Of a stretch of DNA of 64,000 nt, positions 25,462 through 34,263 are shown one piece after another (positions within the stretch are counted from its first letter, which is position 1; each line of letters begins with the position of its first letter). The notes under the pieces were generated by a model. The model had not been told where the DNA came from, searched no databases, and was given only the letters and a program-made list of their open reading frames with translations. Position numbers and translations under genes: made by a program. The stretch is from GCA-2861595 sp035536185 (lineage in GTDB: Bacteria; Actinomycetota; Acidimicrobiia; Acidimicrobiales; GCA-2861595), in the NCBI GenBank assembly GCA_035536185.1, contig DATLOM010000049.1:11562-75561 (forward strand), written 5' to 3'.

Positions 25462-26019
25462 ATGGCCGGCGCCGAAGAGGCACACGCTCCCGCCGACCCG
25501 AGGATCGGCCGGATGGTCGTCACTACCGAGCAGCTCGAGCAGCGGATCGCCGAGCTGGGTGAGCAGATCACCACGGACTACGAGGGGCGCCCGCCGTTGC
25601 TGGTCGGGGTGCTGAAGGGTGCCTTCGTGTTCATGAGCGACCTGGCGAGGGCGATCCGGCTGCCCCTGGAGTTCGACTTCATGGCCGTGTCCTCCTACGG
25701 CAGCGCCACCAAGACCAGCGGCGTGGTCCGCATCGTGAAGGACCTCGACCTCGACCTTTCGGACCGCCACGTCCTGCTGGTGGAGGACATCGTCGACAGC
25801 GGGCTCACCCTTTCCTATGTGCGCCGCAACCTGCTGGCCCGCGGGCCGGCCAGCCTCGAGGTGTGTGCCCTGCTGGTGAAGCAGGGCCTCCAGAAGACCG
25901 ACCCGGACCTTCGCTACGTGGGCTTCACCATCCCCCCGGACTTCGTCATCGGCTACGGCCTCGACGTGGGGGAGCGCTACCGCAACCTGCCCTACGTCTG
26001 CACCTACATACCGGCATAA
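25462..26019 (+). CDS. hpt: hypoxanthine phosphoribosyltransferase
   Basis: 185 residues. The PRPP-binding motif VLLVEDIVDSGLTL covers residues 104-117 with acidic E108 and D109. It salvages hypoxanthine and guanine to IMP and GMP. Order tilS-hpt-ftsH is deeply conserved in Gram-positive bacteria. The ATG at 25462 adds about 15 residues before the usual start; GTG or ATG codons near residue 18 are alternatives. Confidence 0.94.
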   Translation: MAGAEEAHAPADPRIGRMVVTTEQLEQRIAELGEQITTDYEGRPPLLVGVLKGAFVFMSDLARAIRLPLEFDFMAVSSYGSATKTSGVVRIVKDLDLDLSDRHVLLVEDIVDSGLTLSYVRRNLLARGPASLEVCALLVKQGLQKTDPDLRYVGFTIPPDFVIGYGLDVGERYRNLPYVCTYIPA

Positions 26020-26061
26020 CAAGGGCGGCGAGGGGGGGAAGCAGCGGCGGCCCGGTAGCCT

Positions 26062-28020
26062 TTGTCCACCGTGAAGCAGCTCCTCCGCCGCCCTGTGTTC
26101 TGGATTGCCGTCGCCATGGTCGTGGGGATCGGCGCCTTCAGCCTGATGAACGGCGGCGACGAGCGCACCAAGCTCCAGCTCAGCCGCTTCCAGGATCTCG
26201 CCGCCGACGAGAAGGTGAAGACGGCCGAGATCGTCGGCACCGGCAACGTTCGCGGCGAGCTGACCGACGGCACCAAGTACGAGGCCAAGTTCCCCGCCGA
26301 GTACGCCGACGAGCTCACGACCCAGCTGCTGCGGGCCAAGGTCGACGTCGACTCCAAGGACGAGAAGGACAACATCTGGTTGTCACTGCTCCTCAACTTC
26401 CTGCCCATCCTGCTGCTGTTCGGCGGTTTCCTGTTCATCATCAACTCCATGCAGGGCGGCGGCAGCAAGGTCATGCAGTTCGGCAAGGCCAAGGCCCGCC
26501 TCGTCTCCAAGGACGAGCCCAAGGTCACTTTCGCCGACGTGGCCGGCGCCGACGAGGCCATCGCCGAGCTCATGGAGATCAAGGACTTCCTGGAGTCGCC
26601 GGCCAAGTTCCAGGCCATCGGCGCCAAGATCCCCAAGGGCGTGCTCCTCTACGGGCCCCCCGGAACGGGAAAGACGCTGCTGGCCAAGGCCGTGGCCGGG
26701 GAGGCGGGCGTCCCATTCTTCTCCATCTCCGGGTCTGACTTCGTCGAGATGTTCGTGGGCGTGGGCGCCAGCCGGGTCCGTGACCTCTTCGAGCAGGCCA
26801 AGGCCAACCCGCCGGCGATCATCTTCATGGACGAGATCGACGCCGTCGGCCGCCCCCGCGGCGCCGGCCTGGGTGGCGGCCCCGACGAGCGGGAGCAGAC
26901 CCTCAACCAGCTGCTCGGGGAGATGGACGGCGTCGACACCAAGGCCGGCGTGATCCTGCTGGCCGCCACCAACCGCCCCGACATCCTCGACCCCGCCCTG
27001 CTCCGCCCCGGGCGCTTCGACCGCCAGATCGTGGTGGACCGCCCCGACCTGGAGGGCCGCAAGAAGATCCTCGGGGTCCATGCCCGGGGCAAGCCGCTGG
27101 AGGACGCCATCGACCTGGAGGTGCTGGCCCGCCGCACACCTGGCTTCACCGGCGCCGACCTGGCCAACCTCATGAACGAGGCGGCCCTGCTGTCGGCCCG
27201 CAACGACCGCCAGCACATCGGCATGGTCGAGCTGGAGGACGCCATCGACCGCGTCATCGGCGGCCCCGAGCGCAAGACCCGCGTGATGAGCGAGAAGGAG
27301 AAGCTGGTCATCGCCTACCACGAGGGTGGCCATGCCCTCGTCGGCCACGTGCTCCCGAACGCCGACCCCGTGCACAAGGTCTCGATCGTGGCCCGGGGCC
27401 GGGCCCTGGGCTGGACGCTCTCGCTGCCCACCGAGGACAAGTACATCGTCAGCCGCTCGGAGCTGCGCGACCAGCTCGGCGTTCTCCTCGGGGGGCGCAC
27501 GGCGGAGGAGCTCATCTTCTCGGAGATCACCACCGGCGCGGCCAACGACATCGAGAAGGCCACCGAGATCGCCAGGGCGATGGTCACCCAGTACGGAATG
27601 AGCGACGTCCTCGGGCCCCAGCAGCTGGGCCAGCAGAACGGCGAGGTCTTCCTGGGCCGCGACTTCGGTCACCAGCCCAACTACTCCGACGAGGTCGCCT
27701 CCCGCATCGACGCCGAGGTGCGGCACCTGATCGACAACGCCCACGGGGAGGCGCTGGCCATCCTCACCACCCATAGGGCAGCCCTCGACAACCTCGCCGC
27801 GGCCCTCATGGAGAAGGAGACGCTGGATACGCCGGCGTTGATGGAGATCCTGGGCGACCTCCCGCCGTGGGCGGGTACGGCCGAGCCGGTGCCGCCCCCC
27901 CGGCCCCGCCCGACGCCGCCGCCCGATCCCGGCCCGAGCCCCGAGGTGCGCCCGCCGGCCGCGCCCGTCGGTGCGCTGACCCTCTGGCGACGGTTGACGG
28001 GCAAGCCCGCCACCGTGTGA
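26062..28020 (+). CDS. ftsH: ATP-dependent zinc metalloprotease FtsH
   Basis: 652 residues from a TTG at 26062, or 649 from the GTG at 26071. It has an N-terminal membrane helix (VFWIAVAMVVGIGAF), a periplasm-side domain, a second helix near residues 110-132, an AAA+ domain with GPPGTGKT near 198-205 and IIFMDEIDA, then the protease site HEGGH at about 420. It degrades misassembled membrane proteins and regulators. The C-terminal tail is proline-rich. It is followed by the folate genes. Confidence 0.95.
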   Translation: MSTVKQLLRRPVFWIAVAMVVGIGAFSLMNGGDERTKLQLSRFQDLAADEKVKTAEIVGTGNVRGELTDGTKYEAKFPAEYADELTTQLLRAKVDVDSKDEKDNIWLSLLLNFLPILLLFGGFLFIINSMQGGGSKVMQFGKAKARLVSKDEPKVTFADVAGADEAIAELMEIKDFLESPAKFQAIGAKIPKGVLLYGPPGTGKTLLAKAVAGEAGVPFFSISGSDFVEMFVGVGASRVRDLFEQAKANPPAIIFMDEIDAVGRPRGAGLGGGPDEREQTLNQLLGEMDGVDTKAGVILLAATNRPDILDPALLRPGRFDRQIVVDRPDLEGRKKILGVHARGKPLEDAIDLEVLARRTPGFTGADLANLMNEAALLSARNDRQHIGMVELEDAIDRVIGGPERKTRVMSEKEKLVIAYHEGGHALVGHVLPNADPVHKVSIVARGRALGWTLSLPTEDKYIVSRSELRDQLGVLLGGRTAEELIFSEITTGAANDIEKATEIARAMVTQYGMSDVLGPQQLGQQNGEVFLGRDFGHQPNYSDEVASRIDAEVRHLIDNAHGEALAILTTHRAALDNLAAALMEKETLDTPALMEILGDLPPWAGTAEPVPPPRPRPTPPPDPGPSPEVRPPAAPVGALTLWRRLTGKPATV

Positions 28021-28107
28021 CGGGCAGACGGTGAGCCCGCACGGCGCCGGATGGGGATGGGGGCCCCATCTCGGCGAGGAGGACGGGGTCGGGGCCCCGG
28101 CCGGGCT

Positions 28108-28677
28108 ATGAACGTCGATCAGGGACGCATCGAGAAGGCGGTGCGGGAGATACTGGAGGCGGTCGGCGACGATCCCGACCGCGACGGGCTGCACCGCACG
28201 CCCGAGCGGGTCGCGGCCATGTACGCCGAGCTCCTCGCTGGCACGCACGAGGATCCCGACTCCACTCTGGCCGTGACCTTCGAGCGGGGCCACGACGAGA
28301 TGATCCTCGAGCGGGACATCGTGTTCTTCAGCCTCTGCGAGCACCACATGGTGCCCTTCACCGGAAAGGCCCACGTCGCCTACATCCCGGCCGAGGAAGG
28401 CCGTATCACCGGGCTGTCCAAGCTGGTCCGCCTGGTGGAGGTCCACGCCCGCCGGCTCCAGGTGCAAGAGAGGCTCACCACCGACATCGCCGACACGCTC
28501 GAGCGGGTGTTGCAGCCTCGCGGGGTGCTCGTGGTGATCGAGGCCGAGCACCTGTGCATCTCCATGCGCGGCGTCCGCGCGCCCGGTGCCACCACGGTCA
28601 CCTCCGCCGTGCGGGGCCTGTTCCGCGACGATGCCCGCACCCGGGCGGAGGCCATGGCCTTCATCCACGGCCGCTGA
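28108..28677 (+). CDS. folE: GTP cyclohydrolase I
   Basis: 189 residues from the ATG at 28108. The hallmark SLCEHHMVPF supplies zinc ligands, with further residues in the EHLCISMRGV segment. It converts GTP to 7,8-dihydroneopterin triphosphate, the first step of folate synthesis. An in-frame upstream ATG at 28051 adds an Arg/Gly-rich leader and is disfavoured. It is followed within five bases by a flavin reductase gene. Confidence 0.94.
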   Translation: MNVDQGRIEKAVREILEAVGDDPDRDGLHRTPERVAAMYAELLAGTHEDPDSTLAVTFERGHDEMILERDIVFFSLCEHHMVPFTGKAHVAYIPAEEGRITGLSKLVRLVEVHARRLQVQERLTTDIADTLERVLQPRGVLVVIEAEHLCISMRGVRAPGATTVTSAVRGLFRDDARTRAEAMAFIHGR

Positions 28678-28681
28678 TCCA

Positions 28682-30106
28682 GTGGGGCGCCGGTACGACC
28701 TCGTCATAATCGGCATGGGGTCGGGGGGCATGCCGGCGGCCGAGTTCGCCGCCAGCCTCGGCCTGAAGGTCGCCGTGGTGGAGCGGGGCCGCGTCGGGGG
28801 TGACTGCCTCTGGACCGGGTGCGTGCCGTCCAAGACGCTGCTGGCGTCGGCCAAGGTCGCCCACCACATCCGCCACGCCGACCACTGGGGGCTCACGGCG
28901 CGGCCAGATCTGGAGGTCGACACGTCGCTCGTCTGGAAGCGCATCCGGGCCGTCCAGGACCAGATCGCCGCCACCGACGACAGTCCCGAGCGCTACGCCT
29001 CCCTCGGAATCGAGCTGATCTCCGGGAGTGCCCGGGTGGCTGGGCCCCGCGAGGTCCAGGTGGATGGCCGGACGCTGTCGACGCGCTACATACTTCTCTG
29101 CACCGGGAGCCGCCCGGCCACGCCGCGCATCGCCGGCCTGGCCGAGACCGGCTTCCTCACCAGCGACAACATCTGGGATCTCGACCGGGCGCCGGCCAGC
29201 GTCGTCGCCATCGGTGCCGGGCCCATCGGGATCGAGCTGGCTCAGGGCCTCGCCCGGCTCGGGGTGAAGGTCACGGTGCTGCAGCGGGGCCCCTCGGCCC
29301 TTCCCAAGGACGAGCCCGCGCTGGTGCGGCTGCTGGTCGACCGCCTGCGTGAAGAGGGTGTCGACGTGCACTTCGACGTCGACGTGGAGCGCGTCGAGCT
29401 GGTGGACGGGCGCAAGGTCGTCCACGGCACCGAGGCGGGAGCGCCGGCCACCTGGGCGGCGGAGGACGTGCTCGTGGGTGTCGGCCGGCAACCCAACGTC
29501 GAGGACCTCGGGCTGGAGGCGGCGGGGGTCCGGGTGGGGCCCAAGGGCGTGGAGGTCGACGAGCGGATGCGGTCGAGCGTGTCGAGCATCTATGCCGCCG
29601 GTGACGTGGCCGGGCGGTTCCTGTTCACCCATTCCGCCGCCCACGAGGCGCTGCGGGCCGTGCGCGACATGTTCTATCCGGGCAAGGGGACGGTGAGCGG
29701 GGTGGTGCCCTGGTGCACCTTCACCGATCCCGAGCTGGCCCACGCCGGCCTCACCGAGGCCGAGGCCCGCAAGAAGCACGGCAAGGGCGTGCGGGTCTGG
29801 CAGGTGGACCTCGAACATTCCGACCGGGCCCGGGCCGAGGGCCACGTCCTCGGGCGGGTCGTCGCCGTGTGCGGGCGCAAGGGGAACCTGCTCGGCGCCC
29901 ACGTGCTCGGGCCCAATGCCGGGGAGCTCATCCACGAGCTGGCCCTGCTGATCCGCCAGGGCGGGCGCCTGGTGGAGCTGTCCAGCCTCATCCACGTGTA
30001 CCCGACCTGGTCCACCTCGATCGCCAACCTGGCGGCCGAGGCCACCTTCGAGAGGGCCCGCCGCTTCCGCTGGCTGACCTGGCTGTCCCGCCTCTGGCCC
30101 AGGTAG
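28682..30106 (+). CDS. FAD-dependent pyridine nucleotide-disulfide oxidoreductase
   Basis: 474 residues from a GTG at 28682. It has an FAD motif GMGSGG, redox cysteines C42 and C47 in GGDCLWTGCVPSK, a second nucleotide motif GAGPIGIELAQ and a terminal IHVYPTWS segment. This places it with dihydrolipoyl dehydrogenase/mercuric-reductase-like enzymes; the HxYP ending is more like the mercuric reductase/RclA-type group than true Lpd. The C-terminus is basic and aromatic (FRWLTWLSRLWPR) and may touch the membrane. Its position inside a folate operon is unusual. Confidence 0.85.
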   Translation: MGRRYDLVIIGMGSGGMPAAEFAASLGLKVAVVERGRVGGDCLWTGCVPSKTLLASAKVAHHIRHADHWGLTARPDLEVDTSLVWKRIRAVQDQIAATDDSPERYASLGIELISGSARVAGPREVQVDGRTLSTRYILLCTGSRPATPRIAGLAETGFLTSDNIWDLDRAPASVVAIGAGPIGIELAQGLARLGVKVTVLQRGPSALPKDEPALVRLLVDRLREEGVDVHFDVDVERVELVDGRKVVHGTEAGAPATWAAEDVLVGVGRQPNVEDLGLEAAGVRVGPKGVEVDERMRSSVSSIYAAGDVAGRFLFTHSAAHEALRAVRDMFYPGKGTVSGVVPWCTFTDPELAHAGLTEAEARKKHGKGVRVWQVDLEHSDRARAEGHVLGRVVAVCGRKGNLLGAHVLGPNAGELIHELALLIRQGGRLVELSSLIHVYPTWSTSIANLAAEATFERARRFRWLTWLSRLWPR

Positions 30107-30170
30107 CCGAGGCGGCAGCGCCATTGCGGCCCGGAGATCGGAGCGGAACCGGCAAGTACGATGGCCCCCG

Positions 30171-30953
30171 ATGTCACCCCTCGTAATGGGCGTTCTCAAC
30201 GTCACGCCCGACTCCTTCTACGACGGGGGCCGCTACGCCGGCACTGATGCGGCTGTCGCCCACGGCCTCGAGCTGGTCGCCGCCGGCGCCGACGTGGTGG
30301 ACGTGGGCGGCGAGTCCACTCGCCCCGGGGCCGCCCCCGTGGGCGAGGCCGAGGAGCTTCGCCGGGTGCTGCCGGTGATCGAGGCCCTGGCCCCCCACGT
30401 GAGGGTTTCCGTCGATACCAGCAAGGTGCCGGTGGCCGAGGCGGCTGTTGCCGCCGGCGCCACCCTCGTCAACGACGTCTCTGCCTCGCTGCAGTTCGTG
30501 GCTGCCGCCGCCGGCGTGGGCTGGGTGGCCATGCACCGGCAGGGCACCCCTGAGACGATGCAGATCGACCCCCGCTACGAGGACGTGGTCGGCGAGGTCC
30601 GGAGCTTCCTCGTCGAGCGGGCCGAGGCGGCGGTGGCGGCCGGCGTGGGCGAGGTGTGGATCGACCCCGGTATCGGGTTCGGGAAGCTGATCGAGCACAA
30701 CCTGGCTCTTCTCGCCCATCTGGAGGTGCTGGTCGCCACCGGCCACCCGGTGGTGGTCGGTACCAGCCGGAAGGCGTTCCTCGGCACCCTCACCGGCGGC
30801 GCGCCGGCGGACGACCGGCTGGAAGCCTCGCTGGCCACGGCCGTTCATGCCATGGTTGCCGGGGCGGCGATGGTGCGCGTCCACGACGTGGCCGCCACGG
30901 TGCAGGCGGCCCGCCTGGTGGCCGGCCCATCGGGAGCGCAGGTGGCGGCATGA
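30171..30953 (+). CDS. folP: dihydropteroate synthase
   Basis: 260 residues. The pterin-binding signatures MGVLNVTPDSFYDGG near the start and DVGGESTRPGA near residue 43 are clear, as is the late VVGTSRKAFLG block. It condenses p-aminobenzoate with the pterin pyrophosphate and is the sulfonamide target. The stop overlaps the following phosphatase-like gene by four bases. Confidence 0.94.
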   Translation: MSPLVMGVLNVTPDSFYDGGRYAGTDAAVAHGLELVAAGADVVDVGGESTRPGAAPVGEAEELRRVLPVIEALAPHVRVSVDTSKVPVAEAAVAAGATLVNDVSASLQFVAAAAGVGWVAMHRQGTPETMQIDPRYEDVVGEVRSFLVERAEAAVAAGVGEVWIDPGIGFGKLIEHNLALLAHLEVLVATGHPVVVGTSRKAFLGTLTGGAPADDRLEASLATAVHAMVAGAAMVRVHDVAATVQAARLVAGPSGAQVAA

Positions 30954-31444
30954 AGGGCAAGTGGGCCGCCGGGATCACTCCGCGGAACTTCACCTGGGTC
31001 ATCAAGGACAAGCTGGCCATCAGCGAGCGCCCCGGTGGCTACGCCCGCAACCACCGGAAGGTGCGGCGCCAGGAGGAGATCATCTGGCTGCGGGAGCAGG
31101 GCTTCAGCCGGGTCGTGTCGCTGCTGGCCTCGCCCCACAACCTGCACGCCTACGACGAGTTCGGCGTGACGTGGAGCCATCTTCCCCTCGGTCCCACCCA
31201 CGACCCCGCCGTGGTGCTCCCCGAGCTCTACGACCTGCTCAAGGGTTGGGTGGCGGCCGGCGAGCGCATCCTGATCCACCAGGAGGAGCTGGGTGACCGG
31301 CTGATGGGCGTCACCGCCGGCTACCTGCTGTGGTCGGGGATGCTGCCGGCCGGCCCTCAGGCCATCGCCGTGCTGGAGCAGATCGTGCACCGCCAGATGG
31401 GCCCGACCGGGCGAGAGCTGGTCACCCTCGCCGCCAAGCTCTGA
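30950..31444 (+). CDS. dual-specificity-phosphatase-like protein without catalytic cysteine
   Basis: 164 residues, start overlapping the folP stop (ATGA). The layout is that of a small cysteine phosphatase: REQGFSRVVSLLASP strand-helix, a VTWSHLPLGPTHDP segment, then RILIHQEELGDRLMGVTAGYLL. In DSPs the loop is H-C-x5-R; here it is H110-Q111-x5-R117, so the nucleophile is glutamine. It is probably a non-catalytic binding protein. Sitting between folP and folB with four-base coupling, it may serve folate synthesis, for instance in dihydroneopterin triphosphate handling, but that is speculative. Confidence 0.65.
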   Translation: MKGKWAAGITPRNFTWVIKDKLAISERPGGYARNHRKVRRQEEIIWLREQGFSRVVSLLASPHNLHAYDEFGVTWSHLPLGPTHDPAVVLPELYDLLKGWVAAGERILIHQEELGDRLMGVTAGYLLWSGMLPAGPQAIAVLEQIVHRQMGPTGRELVTLAAKL

Positions 31445-31449
31445 GATCA

Positions 31450-31812
31450 ATGGGCGACCTCCTCGAGCTGCGGGGGTTGCGGGTGGTGGCCACCCACGGC
31501 TGCCTGCCCGAGGAGAAGGAGCGGGCCCAGCCCTTCGAGCTGGACCTGGACATAGAGCTCGACATGGCGTCCGCGGCGGCGTCCGACGCCGTGGGCGATA
31601 CCGTCGACTATGGCCGCCTCATCGACGACGTGAGCGCCGTGGTCGCCAGCGAGCACTTCTCCCTGCTGGAGACGCTGGCCGAACGGGTGGCCCAGGTGGT
31701 GCTGGCCGATGGCCGGGTGGCATCGGTCGTGGTGGCAGTGCGCAAGCTGCACCCTCCGGTGGCCGCCGACCTGGCCACCGCCGGCGTGCGCATCACCCGC
31801 ACCCGCGGGTGA
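31450..31812 (+). CDS. folB: dihydroneopterin aldolase
   Basis: 120 residues from an ATG at 31450. It matches FolB in LRVVATHGCLPEEK, DTVDYGRLIDDV and the FSLLETLAERVAQ segment containing the catalytic glutamate; the terminal VRKLHPPV is also typical. It makes 6-hydroxymethyl-dihydropterin. The stop overlaps the folK GTG start. Confidence 0.92.
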   Translation: MGDLLELRGLRVVATHGCLPEEKERAQPFELDLDIELDMASAAASDAVGDTVDYGRLIDDVSAVVASEHFSLLETLAERVAQVVLADGRVASVVVAVRKLHPPVAADLATAGVRITRTRG

Positions 31813-32249
31813 GGGCCTTCATCGCTCTCGGCTCCAACCTCGGCGACCGGCTGGCCCACCTGCGCGCCGCCGTGGCGGGCCTGCCCGACGTGGTCGCGGT
31901 GTCGCCGATCTACGAGACCGACCCCGTGGGGGGGCCGGCGGGCCAGGGGCCGTATCTGAACGCGGTGGTGGAGCTGGGTACGGAGCTGGGCCCACGGGAG
32001 CTGCTGGAGCTGGGACGGGCCCTGGAGGTGGCGGCCCTGCGCGAGCGGGGCGTGCAGGACGGGCCCCGCACCCTCGATGTAGACGTTCTGCTGGTAGGCG
32101 ACCTGGTCGTGACCGACGAGGACCTCGTCGTCCCCCACCCCCGCATGTGGGAGCGGCCCTTCGTCCTCGTCCCCCTCCACGACCTCGCCCCCGACCTGGT
32201 TCCCGTTCGCCAGGAAGATCCTTCAGTACGTCCCGCCGGCTTGCTCTGA
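31809..32249 (+). CDS. folK: 6-hydroxymethyl-dihydropterin pyrophosphokinase
   Basis: 146 residues from a GTG that overlaps the folB stop. It opens with LGSNLGDRLAHLRAAV, contains the YETDPVGG and GPRTLDVDVLLVGD blocks with the magnesium-binding aspartates, and ends with a shortened tail after HPRMWERPFVLVPL. It adds pyrophosphate to the pterin for FolP. It is the last gene of the folate run. Confidence 0.93.
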   Translation: MRAFIALGSNLGDRLAHLRAAVAGLPDVVAVSPIYETDPVGGPAGQGPYLNAVVELGTELGPRELLELGRALEVAALRERGVQDGPRTLDVDVLLVGDLVVTDEDLVVPHPRMWERPFVLVPLHDLAPDLVPVRQEDPSVRPAGLL

Positions 32250-32262
32250 TGCGAGCATCATG

Positions 32263-32281
32263 GCATCACCCGTAGTGATGC
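32263..32281. promoter_or_regulatory. inverted repeat upstream of vapB, probable operator
   Basis: GCATCAC and GTGATGC are perfect 7-base arms with a 5-base centre, 13 bases before the VapB start codon. The region is locally AT-richer. VapB antitoxins usually bind inverted repeats at their own promoter; that role is inferred. Confidence 0.55.
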
Positions 32282-32294
32282 TACGATGTAACAG

Positions 32295-32552
32295 ATGCGG
32301 ACAACGGTGACCCTGGACCCCGACGTGGAGACGATGGTCAAGCGTCTGATGCGCGACCGCGGCCTCTCCTTCAAGGAGGCCGTCAACCACGCCATCAGGT
32401 CCGGCCTGGCGGCCACGCCACCGGCGAAGGCCTTCTCCACCCCGACCTTCCGCATGGGCTTCGACCCCTCGATCCCCTGGGACCGCGCCCTCTCGCTGGC
32501 CGGCGAACTGGAGGACGATGAGCTGATCCGCCGGCTGGCCGCGCGGAAATAG
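32295..32552 (+). CDS. vapB: VapB-type antitoxin
   Basis: 85 residues. The N-terminus MRTTVTLDPDVETMVKRLM is a ribbon-helix-helix DNA-binding segment, with FKEAVNHAIRSGL as the second helix. The C-terminal part (ELEDDELIRRLAARK) would neutralise the toxin. It ends three bases before the PIN toxin starts. The pair is inserted between folK and panC. Confidence 0.82.
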   Translation: MRTTVTLDPDVETMVKRLMRDRGLSFKEAVNHAIRSGLAATPPAKAFSTPTFRMGFDPSIPWDRALSLAGELEDDELIRRLAARK

Positions 32553-32554
32553 GG

Positions 32555-32983
32555 GTGAAGGTCGTAGACGCGAATGTCCTTCTCTACGCGGTCAACGAGG
32601 ACGCCCCCCACCACGCGCCTGCGAAGGGGTGGCTCGACGGTGCGCTCGGCCGCGCCGAGACTGTCGGCTTCGACTGGGTAGTTCTCCTCGCCTTCCTGCG
32701 GCTCAGCACCAGAGCCGGGCTCTTCTCGCGACCGCTGACCACGGCTGAAGCGGTAGGAGTGGTGGAGTCGTGGCTTGCTCAGCCGGCATCGATCGTGCTT
32801 CAACCGACACTGCGTCATCTCCATCTGCTCCAGGGCCTGCTCTCGGAGGTGGGCACAGCCGCCAACCTCGTCAACGATGCACATGTGGCTGCGCTGGCCC
32901 TGGAGCACGGTGCCGAGGTCGTCTCCTTCGACACCGACTTCAGCCGCTTCGAGGGAGTCCGCTGGCGCCGACCAGGGGAGTGA
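32555..32983 (+). CDS. vapC: VapC-type PIN-domain ribonuclease toxin
   Basis: 142 residues from a GTG. The PIN acidic residues are visible: VVDANVLLY (first Asp near residue 4), a central acidic position, NDAHVAALALEHG and the terminal SFDTDFSRF. VapC toxins cleave tRNA or rRNA. The ending FDTDFSRFEGVRW is typical of the TA-system PIN group. The cognate antitoxin is directly upstream. Confidence 0.88.
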   Translation: MKVVDANVLLYAVNEDAPHHAPAKGWLDGALGRAETVGFDWVVLLAFLRLSTRAGLFSRPLTTAEAVGVVESWLAQPASIVLQPTLRHLHLLQGLLSEVGTAANLVNDAHVAALALEHGAEVVSFDTDFSRFEGVRWRRPGE

Positions 32984-33048
32984 CTAAGGCACCGCTACGC
33001 TGAAGGCGACGACCGGCACCCCGTATGGGGGCTGGAGCGGAGAGGTTC

Positions 33049-33873
33049 ATGCGACAGATCGAGACCATCGAGGGGTTCCGCAAGGCGCTCGACGCCGAGC
33101 GGGCGGAGGGGCGCACGGTGGGCCTCGTTCCCACCATGGGGGCGCTGCACGAGGGGCACCTGTCGCTGGTGCGCCGCGCCGCGGGCGAGTGCGACCTCGT
33201 GGCCGTGACCGTGTTCGTCAACCCTCTCCAGTTCGACGAGACCGACGACCTCCTGCACTACCCCCGGGACCTGGAGGCCGACCAAAGGCTGGCCGAGGGA
33301 GCGGGCGCCGCGTACCTCTTCGCCCCGTCCACCACGGAGATGTACCCGGACAAGATGATCACCCAGGTGTCGGTCGCGGAGCTGGCCGACCATCTGGAAG
33401 GTGAGCTACGGCCTGGGCACTTCGAAGGGGTGGCAACGGTGGTAGCCAAGCTGTTCGCCATAGCCGGCGCCTGCCGGGCCTACTTCGGGGAGAAGGACTA
33501 CCAGCAGCTGGCGGTGGTCAGCCGCCTCGCGCAGGACCTGTCGTTCCCGGTGGACATCGTGGCCTGCCCGACCGTGCGTGAGCCCGACGGCCTGGCCATG
33601 TCCAGCCGCAACGCCCGCCTGTCGCCGGCGGGACGGGCCGCGGCTCCGGTGCTTCATCGTGCGTTGCTCGCTGGCGTGGCCGAAGTGGGAGCGGGCCAGG
33701 AACGGCCTGGCTTGGTGTCGATGGCCATGGCGCGGGTGATCGCCGAGGAACCCCTCGCCACCCTCGAGTACGCCGACGTCATCCCCGAGAACCCGTTCCG
33801 CTGGCGGTTGCTGGTGGCGGCCCGGATCGGCGATGTCCACCTCATCGACAACATGAAGGCGCAGCTGCGATGA
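33049..33873 (+). CDS. panC: pantothenate synthetase
   Basis: 274 residues from the ATG at 33049, preceded by a purine-rich GGAGCGGAGAGG ribosome-binding region. The ATP and pantoate motifs PTMGALHEGHLSLV, FGEKDYQQL and VREPDGLAMSSRN are all present. It joins pantoate and beta-alanine using ATP. The stop overlaps the panD start, which supplies the beta-alanine. Confidence 0.95.
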   Translation: MRQIETIEGFRKALDAERAEGRTVGLVPTMGALHEGHLSLVRRAAGECDLVAVTVFVNPLQFDETDDLLHYPRDLEADQRLAEGAGAAYLFAPSTTEMYPDKMITQVSVAELADHLEGELRPGHFEGVATVVAKLFAIAGACRAYFGEKDYQQLAVVSRLAQDLSFPVDIVACPTVREPDGLAMSSRNARLSPAGRAAAPVLHRALLAGVAEVGAGQERPGLVSMAMARVIAEEPLATLEYADVIPENPFRWRLLVAARIGDVHLIDNMKAQLR

Positions 33874-34238
33874 GGCGGCGCATGCTCAAGTCGAAGATCC
33901 ACCGGGCCACGGTGACCGACGCCGAACCGGACTACGTAGGGTCCGTCACCGTGGACGCCCGGCTGCTGGAGATGGCCGACATCGCCGAGTTCGAGCAGGT
34001 TCAGGTCGTCGACGTCGACAACGGCGTGCGGCTGGAGACCTACACCATCGCCGGCGGACCGGGGGAGATCTGCCTCAACGGTGCCGCCGCCCGACTGGTC
34101 GACCCCGGCGACACCGTGATAATCCTCAGCTACGCCGACTTCGAGGAGGTCGAGCTGGCGGGCTACGCCCCCGTGGTCGTCCACCTGGACAAGGACAACA
34201 GGGCCCTTCCCGCCTTCGACGACGCGCGGCCGGGCTAG
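33870..34238 (+). CDS. panD: aspartate 1-decarboxylase proenzyme
   Basis: 122 residues. The self-processing site is G24-S25 in DYVGSVTVDA; cleavage makes the pyruvoyl cofactor on the new N-terminal serine. The NGAAARLVDPGD and IILSYADF blocks are conserved. It makes beta-alanine for panC, to which it is translationally coupled. It is followed by a hairpin and nadB. Confidence 0.95.
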   Translation: MRRRMLKSKIHRATVTDAEPDYVGSVTVDARLLEMADIAEFEQVQVVDVDNGVRLETYTIAGGPGEICLNGAAARLVDPGDTVIILSYADFEEVELAGYAPVVVHLDKDNRALPAFDDARPG

Positions 34239-34263
34239 TGGAGCCCGACCCAACTCCTCGCCT

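Noticed and set aside
26383..28974. A very long open frame (863 codons) on the minus strand opposite ftsH and folE
   Set aside because: High GC content and codon bias leave antisense frames open; its composition is His/Gly/Asp-rich without motifs, while the plus strand encodes clear FtsH and FolE.
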